Origin: Paraburkholderia podalyriae
GTDB taxonomy: Bacteria > Pseudomonadota > Gammaproteobacteria > Burkholderiales > Burkholderiaceae
Direction: 5' to 3'
Assembly (NCBI RefSeq): GCF_014397785.1
Contig: NZ_VZQQ01000040.1
Coordinates: 1-58,322, forward strand
Length of the DNA: 58,322 bases
Shown here: piece by piece, positions 1-8,491 of the stretch
How the letters are laid out: the number at the start of each line of letters is the position of its first letter
How positions within the stretch are numbered: position 1 is the first letter of the stretch
Notes under the pieces: model-generated
Told to the model about the DNA's origin: nothing
Database searches by the model: none
The model's input: the letters and a program-made list of their open reading frames with translations, nothing else
Position numbers and translations under genes: made by a program

Positions 1-49
1 GCCAGAGGCGCTTCCAGTCGCGCTACGCGCTCCTTCCAGCGCCTCTGGC
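1..49. repeat. Perfect 12-bp dyad at the window edge
   Basis: GCCAGAGGCGCT at 1-12 is repeated inverted as AGCGCCTCTGGC at 38-49, with a GC-rich centre. It could be a REP-like palindrome or the end of a mobile element cut by the window edge. No adjacent transposase is visible, so its identity is open. Confidence 0.5.
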
Positions 50-691
50 GCAACCGCATTCGCATTGGTTTTCTTCAACATCAACCACTCCAGTTTGGAT
101 CACACGTTTTACCCCAAATCTGTGTCCAAAAAAACCGGAGGCGCCGCAGCTATCGCAAGTTCTTCCCGCTGTGGGCGCTTGCGCGTTACCGGCAACTGAA
201 GCGCGACCGCACGACGCGCGTCACGGTCGGGATGTGACGGTGCCGGTGATGACAACTGCAACTGGCGATGCCCTGCCGGTGATCGCCGTGACCGGCATGG
301 CGTACCCTGCCGCCCGCCGCGACGGCCGGTCTACGCGACGATGGCCACACGGCGATCGGGCCGATCCTGCGAGAACTGGTGCGGCAGCCGTCGCAGCTCG
401 GCTCACTCATTCGGCTGGCCGCCGATGCCCGCGCGGCGCGCCAGTCGCTCGTAGAGGCGCGCCGCGCACTCGGTGCGGCCAGGGCGCTGCAGGCGACCTG
501 ATAGACGTCCGGGCCGCGTGCAATGCGGCCCGCCTTCACCCTCTTCCTTGTACCGCCGATGGCGTCCGGCATCCTCTCCGGCGTTTTTTTGAAGAATAAG
601 GGAAAACCCTTATATAGGTTATAATCTCCGTGTAAACCCTTGATCTGGCCGCATATCAAAGACCAGAACACGCTGAAAGACGGGATGCCAA
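50..691. other. Non-coding or decayed stretch before the thioesterase gene
   Basis: No intact gene is convincing here. Plus-strand frames between about 246 and 501 look like pieces of one small protein split by a frameshift. One piece starts MTTATGDALPVIAVTGMAY; another frame has an alanine/arginine-rich helical tail ending in a stop near 501. This would fit a decayed phage or plasmid gene, but no family is recognised. A GC stem followed by seven T (about 552-590) could act as a terminator, and TATAAT at 620-625 is a plausible -10 box for the following gene, without a good -35. Confidence 0.3.
552..590 (+). terminator. Possible rho-independent terminator
   Basis: CGCCG near 552 can pair with CGGCG just before a run of seven T at 584-590, with a smaller CCGG/CCGG stem inside. 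The stem is short and the loop large, so this is a modest candidate. It would insulate the thioesterase gene from the decayed DNA upstream. Confidence 0.35.
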
Positions 692-1168
692 ATGAATTTT
701 CACACCAGAAAGTGGGTCAAGCCTGAAGATCTGAATCCAAACGGAACGCTGTTCGGCGGCAGCTTGCTGCGCTGGATCGACGAAGAAGCCGCCATTTACG
801 CGATCTGCCAGATGGACAACCAGCGCGTTGTCACCAAATTCATGTCGGAGATCAACTTCGTCAGTTCGGCCCGGCAGGGTGACATCATCGAACTCGGCAT
901 GACGGCGACGCATTTTGGCCGCACGTCGATCACGCTGCGCTGCGAGGTGCGCAACAAGATCACGCGCAAGAGCATCCTGACCGTCGAGAAGATGGTGTTC
1001 GTGAATCTCGATGAAAACGGCGAGCCGGCGCCACACGGCCGTACACAGATCCGCTATGCGGACGAGGCGTTTGCCCGCTATCGCGAGAATTCGCGGCCGG
1101 TCGCGCAACCGCCCGTCGCAGTCGGAGAGGACGCCATGGAGCGCGTCGAAGCCGATAAGATGCACTGA
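692..1168 (+). CDS. Acyl-CoA thioesterase, hotdog fold
   Basis: This 158-residue protein has the single hotdog-domain length and motif order of the YciA/Acot-type acyl-CoA thioesterases, which hydrolyse acyl-CoA to free fatty acid and CoA in the cytoplasm. The segment NGTLFGGSLLRWIDEEAA (residues 17-34) holds the family's Asn, the Gly-Gly turn and the acidic residue (Asp30) on the long helix. The ATG follows a weak purine-rich site and a TATAAT at 620-625. It is the only intact housekeeping-type gene in the left accessory zone. Substrate preference cannot be read from sequence. Confidence 0.85.
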   Translation: MNFHTRKWVKPEDLNPNGTLFGGSLLRWIDEEAAIYAICQMDNQRVVTKFMSEINFVSSARQGDIIELGMTATHFGRTSITLRCEVRNKITRKSILTVEKMVFVNLDENGEPAPHGRTQIRYADEAFARYRENSRPVAQPPVAVGEDAMERVEADKMH

Positions 1169-1453
1169 CGTCTGGCGGCCACGCTTTGTTCGTAACGAAG
1201 CAAAGAGACGGGCAGCACAAAAGAAACAGCCCGGCTGGATGGCACGCATTTTTGCAGAGGCGCCCAATGCTTTTGCGGTTGGCCGGATCGCGCATCTCGC
1301 AAAACACGGCGCCCATTTTTCTCGTATCCAACCAGGTGACGACCGACAAGGAATCTTCGACTGGCTGTGGGCGATGGGTTGGGTGAGTCAGGGCTTCGAG
1401 CTGAATTCACTCACATGGCTTCGAGCGTTGACTGCAGAAATACTCAAAGCCCA

Positions 1454-2356
1454 ATGCCGCCGGGCTTAAAAGATGGGGGATCAAAGCAACAACTTGCGCA
1501 ACGCCTCATCGGTCGACTCGCCGAAGAAGGTGCGCGCGTCGCCCTTGCCGAACACTGGCCGCATGTCTTTGAGCTTGCCGATGAATTGGTGCCAGATCAC
1601 TCCATGCTCAGCAGTGCATGGCGCTGGTTCACAAAATATGCCGAGGTTTTCGTCGAAGCTTTGGGACGTAAACGGTATGAAATCGACAGCTCGAAATTGC
1701 GTTCCGTCGGGTTCCTCAAACTCGATACCCTAAGGTGCGCCAAAAGCTGCAGCCGCCCGAAATTTAAAGGCGCCTATCCAAAACTTCACGGCGTACCGCC
1801 CTACGACCTACTTTGTGAGTGCTCCGCCGAGGTGGACAACGACCGTCTCTACGCGGCCATGGCCGAAGAACGGGAAAAGCGACGGGTCGAATCAGCAGGC
1901 TCGACACCTCAAACGATCGCCGATGAAACAATCTGGACTGACTTCACAAACCTTATTAACGACCTGACTGACGCATTTCGGCGGATTGACTCCGTGGATC
2001 GCGTCGCGTGTCTGATCGAACCTGCCACCTCATGGCGCGATGCTGGTGGTCATCGCGAGGCCGTTGGCTCGAAAGGCTGCGAATCCGGTGAGCCGACACA
2101 TTACAGGTTCTGTGTAACGCTATATCGCACCGAAGGTTCGAGCGTTCGACTTGAAGTGTACGATGCCCGCGACGAAGGCGAAGCGTCCTCCGGCATACCA
2201 CGAGTACTCGCGGAGCAAGGTTGGACGCGTCCAGAAGAGCAGGAAGAAGGCTATGGAGCTGTCTGTTGGGAAAACCGCTTTGATGTAGAACTCTCGGCGC
2301 GGGATGCCGCTGCCGCGTGTCGGCCATTGTGGGCCAATCACATTACGACACGTTGA
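1454..2356 (+). CDS. Hypothetical protein, 3' end probably chimeric
   Basis: I do not recognise a family. The reading frame gives about 300 residues from the ATG chosen here; ATGs at 1367 and 1412 are in frame, but the upstream part does not look coding and no good ribosome site decides the start. Composition is soluble and mixed, with an acidic, helical middle and no signal peptide or membrane segment. The frame ends within the DNA where a DUF218/YdcF tail begins (about 2340), so the last few residues may come from a junction rather than the original gene. GC content looks lower than the core region, in keeping with acquired DNA. Confidence 0.45.
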   Translation: MPPGLKDGGSKQQLAQRLIGRLAEEGARVALAEHWPHVFELADELVPDHSMLSSAWRWFTKYAEVFVEALGRKRYEIDSSKLRSVGFLKLDTLRCAKSCSRPKFKGAYPKLHGVPPYDLLCECSAEVDNDRLYAAMAEEREKRRVESAGSTPQTIADETIWTDFTNLINDLTDAFRRIDSVDRVACLIEPATSWRDAGGHREAVGSKGCESGEPTHYRFCVTLYRTEGSSVRLEVYDARDEGEASSGIPRVLAEQGWTRPEEQEEGYGAVCWENRFDVELSARDAAAACRPLWANHITTR

Positions 2357-2565
2357 TACTCGTCACGTCCGCGTATCACATGCCGCGTGCGCTGCTCGAC
2401 TTTCAGTGCTTCGGCATCGAGCCGCAGCCGCAGATTTCCAGCGCGCGGCGCGTGCGGCTCGGCGTGCTGCCGCGCTTCGATAACCTCGTGGCCGCTGAGA
2501 TCGCGCTGCATGAACTGGCCGGCCTCGCGCAATTTCACCTGTATCGCGCGATCGGATGGTTCTGA
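2341..2565 (+). pseudogene. C-terminal fragment of a DUF218/YdcF-like protein
   Basis: About 75 residues match the end of YdcF/ElyC/SanA-type membrane-associated DUF218 proteins. ILVTSAYHMPRALLDF is the characteristic motif near the family C-terminus, and the remainder ends in a helix closing with YRAIGWF. The membrane segments and the N-terminal catalytic part are absent, and the sequence upstream belongs to an unrelated ORF. It is therefore the stump of a gene cut by a rearrangement near 2340. Confidence 0.7.
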
Positions 2566-2741
2566 CAAACGACGTGGGCCGATTCAGGCTCCGCGCGTTG
2601 AGGACGTCGCGATTTATCTAATCACGCGGATTGATACAAAACGTAACAAATGTTGCGCGGTTACAAAGCCATCGGCTGGAGCAGAATTTGCTTGATAGAA
2701 TGCACTGTCTCTCTCCATGAACCTGCCGCGTTCGGCGGTTT
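2566..2741. other. Intergenic DNA left of the IS110 copy
   Basis: No gene is seen. The stretch is AT-richer than its surroundings and contains an ATG at 2717 opening a short frame (MNLPRSAVFKL) that runs straight into the IS110 3' end. It may be the start of a gene interrupted by the element; the lipoprotein-like remnant on the far side of the IS could be its other half, but this is speculative. Confidence 0.3.
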
Positions 2742-3969
2742 TCAAACTGCCTCAGAGACGCCGGGGACCGGAACAAGCTGGCGCCCCAACTCCCTGGCTA
2801 ACCTCTTGAGGGCATGTTCCCTGGTTTTGCGGACCTGTTCCTCATAGCGCGCGAGTCCCTTTTCAACGTAGTCGTCACCTTTGACCATCACGCGCCAGAA
2901 CCAGGCGGCCAGCTTGCGCGCGAGCGCCTTGGTCGCCACCAACCCTCCGCGGCGTGCAGCGAGACGGCGGTAGAAACCACCGAGCGCAATATTCTTGCTG
3001 CGTACCAGGCTTTGCGCCATCATGCAAACCAGTTGTCCGGTCCGGTTGCGGCCGCGCTTTACGTGTTTCTTGCGTTTGCCGCTATCGCTGCTGCCCGGTG
3101 CCAGTCCCGTCCAGGCGGTGAAGTGTTTTTCAGTTGGCCAGACGCTCAGGTCGGTACCCACTTCACCGATCAGTTGCAGCACGCCATAGTTCGACAGCGC
3201 GGGCAGCTTCGTCAGATCCCGTCCGCCGCACATCTGTGCCAGTATCTCGCGCAGCCTGGAAATTTCCGGCGCGTTGACGCCGGTCTGTCTGGTGGACCTG
3301 GGCAGTGGCGCCTGTGCCTCATCGTACGGCGGCAGTACTACGGTGATGCGGTTGTCGCAATCGGCGATGAGTTTCTGGTAGTGGTCCCAGGATTGCAGTG
3401 CCTGGCCCAGCGCGAAGATGTGTTCGTCGGCCCAGGTACCCCGCAGGGCCTCGATCACGGCCTGTTCCTTTTTGCGCCGGATCTGTACGTCGCACAGTGC
3501 CACCAGGGCCTCAGGCGAACGCTCGCCGGCCACGATCGCGCGCGTCACCGCCATGCCGCTGACGCCGGCCAGGGACGAGATGACATCGTGCAGCTTGATG
3601 TTCATGCGCTCGAAAGCCTTCTGCATCAGTTGCACACAACCCGCTGCCGCCGCCACATGATCGGCGCGCAGGCGCAGGTAGTCCTGCAGCCGGCGGATGT
3701 CAGCCGGTGGCACGAAGCCGGCGTGCAGCAGACCATGCATGTGCAGCGTGGCCCCCCACTGGCTGTCAGCCATATCGGTCTTCCTGCCTGGCAGGTTGCG
3801 CGTCTGCCTGCCATTGACCATGCGCACTTCGAGACCGGCGCTTTCCAGCACACCATACAACGGCAACCAGTAAACGCCGGTCGCTTCCATCGCGACCGAA
3901 TGCACGCCTTGTGCGAGCAGCCAGTCGCGCAACGCGTGTAGCTGCGACGTAACGGTACCGAAGAGGGTC
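2742..3969 (-). pseudogene. IS110-family transposase, N-terminus lost
   Basis: The protein has the IS110 layout: an N-terminal RuvC-like DEDD domain (VAMEATGVYWLPLYGVLE, then NLPGRKTDMADSQW), a coiled middle, and the C-terminal transposase_20 domain (LSNYGVLQLIGEVGTD through TAWTGLAPG). IS110 transposases normally begin with a strand carrying the first catalytic Asp about 25 residues before the point where homology starts here (VIRTLFGTVTSQLHAL). That segment is missing; the frame runs instead into unrelated DNA up to a TTG at 4040. I infer a 5'-truncated, inactive copy with a break near 3970. Confidence 0.8.
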
Positions 3970-4311
3970 CGAATTACTCCACGAACTTCCGACAGAAAGC
4001 CATTTTTTCGCTTACCGACGACGGCAAGAAGCATCGACAAGCGTCAGCCCTTTCCCGGCAAGGATTACGGCCGCTTCTGCTATGGGAAGGTGAAGCTCAC
4101 GAAGGTCTTGAAATGGGATGAGCCCACGAAAATCGGCGGAGACACGGTCACAACGGTTACATACTCGTACGAGATGGTCGACGTGCCGAAATGGGCGGAA
4201 AGCAAGCAACTTCAATCGTCTTTCCCAGTACTTGGAACTGACGTTACTGGAAAGGGCACTGCGAATCTCGGCCTGTCGTTCGTTGACGGTCGGTGGCAGC
4301 CAGCTATCTGA
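3970..4311 (+). pseudogene. Lipoprotein-like hypothetical gene, 5' lost and frameshifted
   Basis: The frame ending at 4311 encodes DKRQPFPGKDYGRFCYGKV followed by a beta-rich domain with TKVLKWDEP and ending FVDGRWQPAI. This resembles the small exported lipoproteins common in Burkholderia, but I cannot name a family. Upstream, another frame (FRQKAIFSLTDDGKK) looks like the continuation and is offset by one frame near 4030. There is no signal peptide, because the 5' part is replaced by the truncated IS110. A strong terminator follows at 4462-4488. Confidence 0.5.
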
Positions 4312-4461
4312 CTGCGTTCGCGCACGCGTGCGACCTCGACAGCGTACCAAGGGACCCAGGCAACGCGGCTCTTGGGGAAACCCGAGGAGATTCTCGGCGA
4401 AGGTAAGGACGATTAATACATCGGGCGCTGCATCGAGTGCGATTGGCGCAGACTGGAAACT

Positions 4462-4488
4462 AAAAACCCCGCAAGCGCGGGGTTTTTT
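4462..4488. terminator. Bidirectional rho-independent terminator
   Basis: CCCCGC (4467-4472) pairs with GCGGGG (4477-4482) around an AAGC loop, flanked by A5 on the left and T6 on the right. It can therefore stop transcription from both sides: the lipoprotein-like remnant on plus and the small basic gene on minus. Confidence 0.85.
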
Positions 4489-4507
4489 ATGCCGAACGCG
4501 GGGAGGA

Positions 4508-4816
4508 TCAGCGGCGGATTCCGACCAGAGCGGACACGTCTCCGTGTTCCTTTTCCCACTGAGCAGCACGCTTGGCTCGGGCTCGCAACGCGTCAGGACT
4601 CATGCCGGGCTTCGACAGAAGTGCTTCCGCGCGCGCACGCGCTTCGCGCAACTGCTTGCGCTGCTCTTCCGACATGCGATCGGTCGCAGCACTCAATTCG
4701 CCACGGGTCACAAATACCGGATAGACATTCTTTTTCAGGCTCTTCGGTGCTTTGGCCCTCTCTTGCTGCGCCTTGCGGAGCTTGAGGGCCGCGCGCTTGA
4801 GCGTTCTGAAACTCAT
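4508..4816 (-). CDS. Small basic hypothetical protein
   Basis: This is a 102-residue, strongly basic, mostly helical protein starting MSFRTLKRAALKLRK. The start is fixed by GGAGGT six bases before the ATG; an upstream in-frame ATG has no such site. The middle contains MSEEQRKQLREARARAEALL, likely coiled-coil. It begins 22 bases after the GNAT-like gene ends, so the two form a probable operon, closed by the terminator at 4462-4488. Function is unknown. A partner or antitoxin role for the GNAT-like protein is possible but not shown. Confidence 0.6.
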   Translation of the reverse strand: MSFRTLKRAALKLRKAQQERAKAPKSLKKNVYPVFVTRGELSAATDRMSEEQRKQLREARARAEALLSKPGMSPDALRARAKRAAQWEKEHGDVSALVGIRR

Positions 4817-4838
4817 TTTTGGTACCTCCAAGGCCATA

Positions 4839-5441
4839 TTACCTGACTCCGGCTGCTCTGAACAACGCTGGCGACTCGCGCCCGCCCTGCCTTCGAAGCT
4901 CTTCGTATCCGAAGTCTTTGTAGTAAGAAACCAGATCGGATATAGGATTGTCAAGGACAATACGCTCGGACTCGAACGAAATCGCCACGAAATCGAGCAC
5001 TTGATCCATGATCGCCATCGCCAGACCGCGCGGTACTGCCCCCGCGTCCTTTTCGACGAACAACAAGCTGGTATGCAACCGAGACCTGCTCACTCTCAGC
5101 AGGGCGACGATGGAGACTGCCTGCCCTCGCTGTACACCGATAAAGCAACTGGTCGGAATCTGGCGGCATTTTCTTACTGCGGTGTCCCATGCAAGATCCG
5201 AGCCCCAAGGTGCGACGATCCTCGGTATGGCATCCCTACGGATAATCTCCAGCGCTAGCGGAGGGGGATCGGGCCAGAGCGTCCTTATCCCTGGCTCAGC
5301 AATGTCCAATGCCTCGCGAACCTGGGCGTGGAACAACGATCGTATATTTGTCACGTTTTTGTAATAAGAGCCGCGTTCGATGCATTTTGACGGAAAGCTC
5401 CCTACAGTAGCGGAACTGACGGACAAATCAATGTTCCCCAC
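4839..5441 (-). CDS. GNAT-like acetyltransferase-type protein
   Basis: This 200-residue protein has a C-terminal half resembling a phage/plasmid-type GNAT fold: a strand with CFIGVQRGQAVSIVALL, a helix after VEKDAGAVPRGLAMAIMDQV, and a final VLDNPISDLVSYYKDFGYEE, where the last Tyr region matches GNAT motif B. The canonical acetyl-CoA loop is weak, so activity is uncertain. The first 50 residues have no recognised match, and a later start is possible. It is followed at once by the small basic gene. A toxin or modifying-enzyme role is an inference from this pairing only. Confidence 0.5.
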   Translation of the reverse strand: MGNIDLSVSSATVGSFPSKCIERGSYYKNVTNIRSLFHAQVREALDIAEPGIRTLWPDPPPLALEIIRRDAIPRIVAPWGSDLAWDTAVRKCRQIPTSCFIGVQRGQAVSIVALLRVSRSRLHTSLLFVEKDAGAVPRGLAMAIMDQVLDFVAISFESERIVLDNPISDLVSYYKDFGYEELRRQGGRESPALFRAAGVR

Positions 5442-5685
5442 ACGGCTCGGCAGCCTCGCGATTCTCAGCCTGAACGAAAAGCAGGATACGTGAAGCCGGT
5501 GCGAAGAAGGCCTGACGTATCCGCGTCATGGAACACGCCGCAACGCCGTGGGCAGCAACATTAGTGAGGCAGCCTTTCGCGCGCATCGCCGGCGGCTTCG
5601 GGTGGGAAACTAGGCCCGCCGCGCCTCGATGTGTACGAGAAGGTCCCTTCGAAATATTGCCATGCTCACGTCGACCTTGATCTGG
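5442..5685. other. Non-coding interval
   Basis: No gene, terminator or clear promoter was seen in these 244 bases. The DNA separates the GNAT-like operon from the broken small gene at 5686. Confidence 0.3.
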
Positions 5686-6256
5686 CTAATTCAGATTGAT
5701 CGCTTGCATTTCGCGCACGGCTCCCTCGGCCCAAGCATCGAGCTCGAACGCACCGAGCGCTGCCCCGACGTCCTTAGCCCAGTCGGGATGCGCCGCCTGC
5801 CACTTCACGATGCGATCCGTGCTGCGGAAATCGAGTTGCGACGCGATAAAGTGATTAAGCACCTTTGCCGGCACGCTTTCCACCACGAAGCGGGCGTTGC
5901 CCGGGTAGGCGATTGCAAACATCTCGACGACCGCATTCAAATCCTTCAACTGTTTAGACCGCGCAAGATCCGAAAGAAGAGTTAGCGTTGCGCCGGAGGG
6001 CGTGTTGTATTCCGCGGAATACTGAAGATTGAGCGCGCTCAGTGCGTGCTCGACTACTACTGGCGGTGTGCCGCGCGCGGCCGATTTGCCGCACCATTTC
6101 TGTGATTCGCTTCATTCGAAGGTTCTCCGCGAATTTCCTAATCTCATGGACGTCGTCCCTCGACGCCGCCCACACTCGTACCTCAGTCCACCCCGCGTCG
6201 AGACGCGCCTTGCGCTGCCTCCCCCGAAGTCCGCAAAGGCCCGGTCGGAATGCCAC
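5686..6256 (-). pseudogene. Broken small gene in two frames
   Basis: The upstream frame, with a start near 6256, encodes DAGWTEVRVWAASRDDVHEI followed by RKFAENLRMKR. This looks like the short DNA-binding or antitoxin-like proteins of plasmids that share an EVRVW strand followed by a helix. A second frame, open from 6111 to 5686, continues plausibly as coding: GTPPVVVEHALSALNL, a helix, and a tryptophan-rich C-terminus ending EMQAINLN. No start codon fits the second frame. I read this as one gene broken by a frameshift near 6070, or two remnants joined. The family is not identified. Confidence 0.4.
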
Positions 6257-6525
6257 AACTATCTACCGCTTCACCTTCGCGGTGGCCCGTCATGTACCCG
6301 CGCAGGTGAGAGCGGTTGCCTGCCGTCCGTCCGAGCCGTTTCGAATGGTCACGAACCATCCCCTCGCGACGTTTAATCCTGATAAGTCGTATTACCAGGA
6401 ATGGGGCAACTGAATATAAATCGGGTCGTTTGCATATGGAGTAACAACGTTATTGTTGTGATTTCAGCAAACTCCATGGGATACATAAATAGTAATTTTC
6501 TAATACATCATCTGCAGGAGATATT
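6257..6525. promoter_or_regulatory. Regulatory-looking AT-rich stretch with nested dyads
   Basis: ATGGAGT (6436-6442) pairs with ACTCCAT (6471-6477), GTTTGC (6428-6433) with GCAAAC (6467-6472), and ACAAC (6444-6448) with GTTGT (6455-6459). This lies in an AT-rich island just before a strong ribosome site (GCAGGAG, 6514-6520). No gene is visible between 6257 and 6430. The arrangement suggests an operator or leader structure for the micro-ORFs downstream. Confidence 0.4.
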
Positions 6526-6600
6526 ATGGCGAACAGGGCTGGAAGCGTCCATCCGCAAGGCTTGGCGCCTCTCGTCAGTCACGTGCGCGCCGTTCAGTGA
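6526..6600 (+). CDS. Micro-ORF 1, 24 residues
   Basis: An ATG eight bases after AGGAG opens MANRAGSVHPQGLAPL and closes after 24 codons. Its stop overlaps the start of a second micro-ORF (TGATG), which suggests coupled translation. The strong ribosome site is the main support; the peptide has no known match. It could be a leader peptide or the remnant of a longer gene. Confidence 0.35.
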   Translation: MANRAGSVHPQGLAPLVSHVRAVQ

Positions 6601-6656
6601 TGGACGCAGTGCAGGGCGGTCCGATCATGCCGGGCACTCCGCGGAGCGGAACTTAG
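6600..6656 (+). CDS. Micro-ORF 2, 18 residues, coupled to micro-ORF 1
   Basis: MDAVQGGPIMPGTPRSGT is read from an ATG that overlaps the stop of the preceding micro-ORF. It is glycine/proline-rich and carries no charge pattern typical of a signal peptide. There is no independent ribosome site. Support is only the overlap and the strong upstream site. Confidence 0.25.
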   Translation: MDAVQGGPIMPGTPRSGT

Positions 6657-7028
6657 CAATTAGAAAAAATTTAATTACGCAAATTCGTCGTTGCTGTTGC
6701 GAGCCGAAACAAGACTTCCCATAACCGGCTGTGATGTTGCGGTGGAACGTCTGTTTATACTGCATTCACGCATAGGGATCATTTTCTCCGCGAGAAAAAT
6801 CCGGAGTCCCCACAATGGGATAATCTTGATACATGAAGATGCTACCGCAGCGCGACGCTGCAGTCGGTGCGACACACAGAGAAAGGTCGGCGCATCGCAC
6901 TGCGACGCGCGGAAGGCAGGACGCGGGCACGCGCTAAGACAGTCGGGACGAGCTTCGTTTGGGACCTTGTAGGAAAGACGAATACCCCTATTGAGGATCG
7001 AAGCGAATTTCTTCATCGTTGGCATCAG
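6657..7028. other. Interval without a convincing gene
   Basis: Frames exist on both strands (for example on minus between 6675 and 7025) but their composition, with many scattered Cys, Ser and Arg, looks non-coding. A short AT-rich tract lies at 6655-6680. Nothing more can be supported. Confidence 0.3.
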
Positions 7029-7451
7029 CTACGTGCATTTCGACGTGGCATTCGGACGCAACGTGATCGTCGCGTCGCCTCTCGCCGTGATTTGCGACGC
7101 ATGTTCGAACACGCGCAGACGCTCGGCATCCGCGATCAGTCGTTTCCTCGTCGTCGAGCGTCCCGTCGACCCGAAGCCCATCACCTTTTCGTATTCGCGC
7201 GGTCTGCCGTGCCTGAAGCGGTTGAAAAAGTCATCGCCCGGCAGACCGTTGTCTAGACTCATCAGGCAGCCGTAGTCGAGCGACACGCAGTCGCTCAGCG
7301 AGCGCGCCGCGTCCTCCAACGCGCGATAGCGGCTTTGTAATGGATCGTCGCGACCGAAAAGCGCGTGCAGTTCCTGATAAGTCACGAGCCTTTTGCGCTT
7401 CGCGGCACGCAATAGCATCGCGGCAATATCGCGGGTCCTATCCGTGTTCAT
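7029..7451 (-). CDS. Conserved hypothetical protein
   Basis: This 140-residue protein starts at an ATG preceded by AAGGAG. The N-terminal 60 residues form helices with a winged-helix look (MLLRAAKRKRLVTYQELHAL). The middle has LDYGCLMSLDNGLPGDDFF and FRHGRPREYEKVMG, a pattern I recognise from uncharacterised proteobacterial proteins of this size, and the C-terminus is basic. No catalytic motif is evident. It stands alone, and its upstream DNA (7452-8048) probably carries its promoter. It may bind nucleic acid, but no function is assigned. Confidence 0.6.
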   Translation of the reverse strand: MNTDRTRDIAAMLLRAAKRKRLVTYQELHALFGRDDPLQSRYRALEDAARSLSDCVSLDYGCLMSLDNGLPGDDFFNRFRHGRPREYEKVMGFGSTGRSTTRKRLIADAERLRVFEHASQITARGDATITLRPNATSKCT

Positions 7452-8048
7452 GTGGTTCTCCTTACCGCGTGCTTGCAAAGACCACAACTGTTACCGCAGC
7501 TATGCGTATCGAGCCAGAAAGCGCCCCGCATAAAAATAATTCGGGATTTGAATCACGCAGCCAGATTAAGCAGATGTTACTGGACTGGGAATTCACAGCG
7601 GCACTTTGCGTGAATGCCCCGTTACCTCTATCCATTCAAAATCCCGCGAAGCGTTTTTCAATCTGCAGCATCCTTTTCGCAGGGTTGCGGCAAATATCGG
7701 CACCCTGCATCGAAGAGTGCACCCTAATAAACATTCACAAAACAGCAAGGTGTGCCAGAGCGAGCCGAACCGGACCGATTAGGTTATTTAAATCAGTTCA
7801 ATCAGGTTAGCAAACGTTAAATTCAATCTCAAGATCTTTTAAGTTGGTAGAAAGAAAAACGTCATGTGACCGACCTACGAGAGGTTCAAAAACGATTTTT
7901 CTATCGGACGAAAGCCGCGATTGATTTTTTATTATTTTTGACACAGCCGTCAACTTTTCGATTATTTCTAAGTTGCGCGCCCTGCTTTGTGTCTGCCCGG
8001 GTAACCGATTACAGTCCGGTCAGCGACCACCAACGGTGGAGTTCTCCG
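7452..8048. other. AT-rich intergenic region between divergent genes
   Basis: No gene is convincing in these 597 bases. The region is markedly AT-rich, especially 7800-7980 with runs such as TTTTTTATTATTTTTG, and separates the minus-strand hypothetical gene from the plus-strand HTH gene. It likely holds both promoters. An in-frame extension of the HTH ORF back to 7866 lacks coding character. Confidence 0.4.
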
Positions 8049-8453
8049 ATGTATCGACCGAATGACGATTTGCCAACCGTCGCACGGCGTCTCGCGGCGG
8101 GCAAGAAGCTGCTCGACGGCGTCGCGGCCGCCGTGGTCGCGAAAGAGATGGGCATGGCAAAGACGACGGTCGAGCGATATCGAAAGCTATTGGAGCAAGG
8201 TGGCCTGGACGCACTGAGAAACATGAGCGTCGGCGGCCGCCATTCCGCGCTGGCGGTGGCGGATCTCGACTGGCTGGCACAGGCGCTGAGGGCCTCGCCG
8301 CGAGACTACGGCTTCGACGCAGACGGCTGGAGCAATGCGCGCATGCGCGAGCTGATAAGCCGTCAGTTCGGCATTTCATACTCGCGAGTCTATGTGTGGC
8401 AACTGGCCACCAGACTCGGCGTCTCTTACCGGCTCGGAAGGAATGCGCAGTAA
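8049..8453 (+). CDS. Stand-alone helix-turn-helix protein, IS630-type N-terminal domain
   Basis: This 134-residue protein has two HTH units like the DNA-binding half of IS630/Tc1-type transposases. The first is LLDGVAAAVVAKEMGMAKTTV (about residues 22-42), followed by YRKLLEQGGLDAL, and the second is MRELISRQFGISYSRVYVWQ near the C-terminus. No DDE domain follows. The start was chosen at 8049, nine bases after GTGGAG. It may be a domesticated regulator or the remnant of a transposase. It ends 38 bases before the convergent oxidase-like gene. Confidence 0.65.
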   Translation: MYRPNDDLPTVARRLAAGKKLLDGVAAAVVAKEMGMAKTTVERYRKLLEQGGLDALRNMSVGGRHSALAVADLDWLAQALRASPRDYGFDADGWSNARMRELISRQFGISYSRVYVWQLATRLGVSYRLGRNAQ

Positions 8454-8491
8454 CGCTGCGGCCGAGCTAAAGCACGCGCGTGTGCATCGGC

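Noticed and set aside
2814..3941. Plus-strand frame of 375 codons across the IS110 copy
   Set aside because: It is antisense to the transposase and has no recognisable domain.
6675..7025. Minus-strand frame of 116 codons
   Set aside because: Scattered Cys/Ser/Arg composition and no ribosome site; not convincing as a gene.
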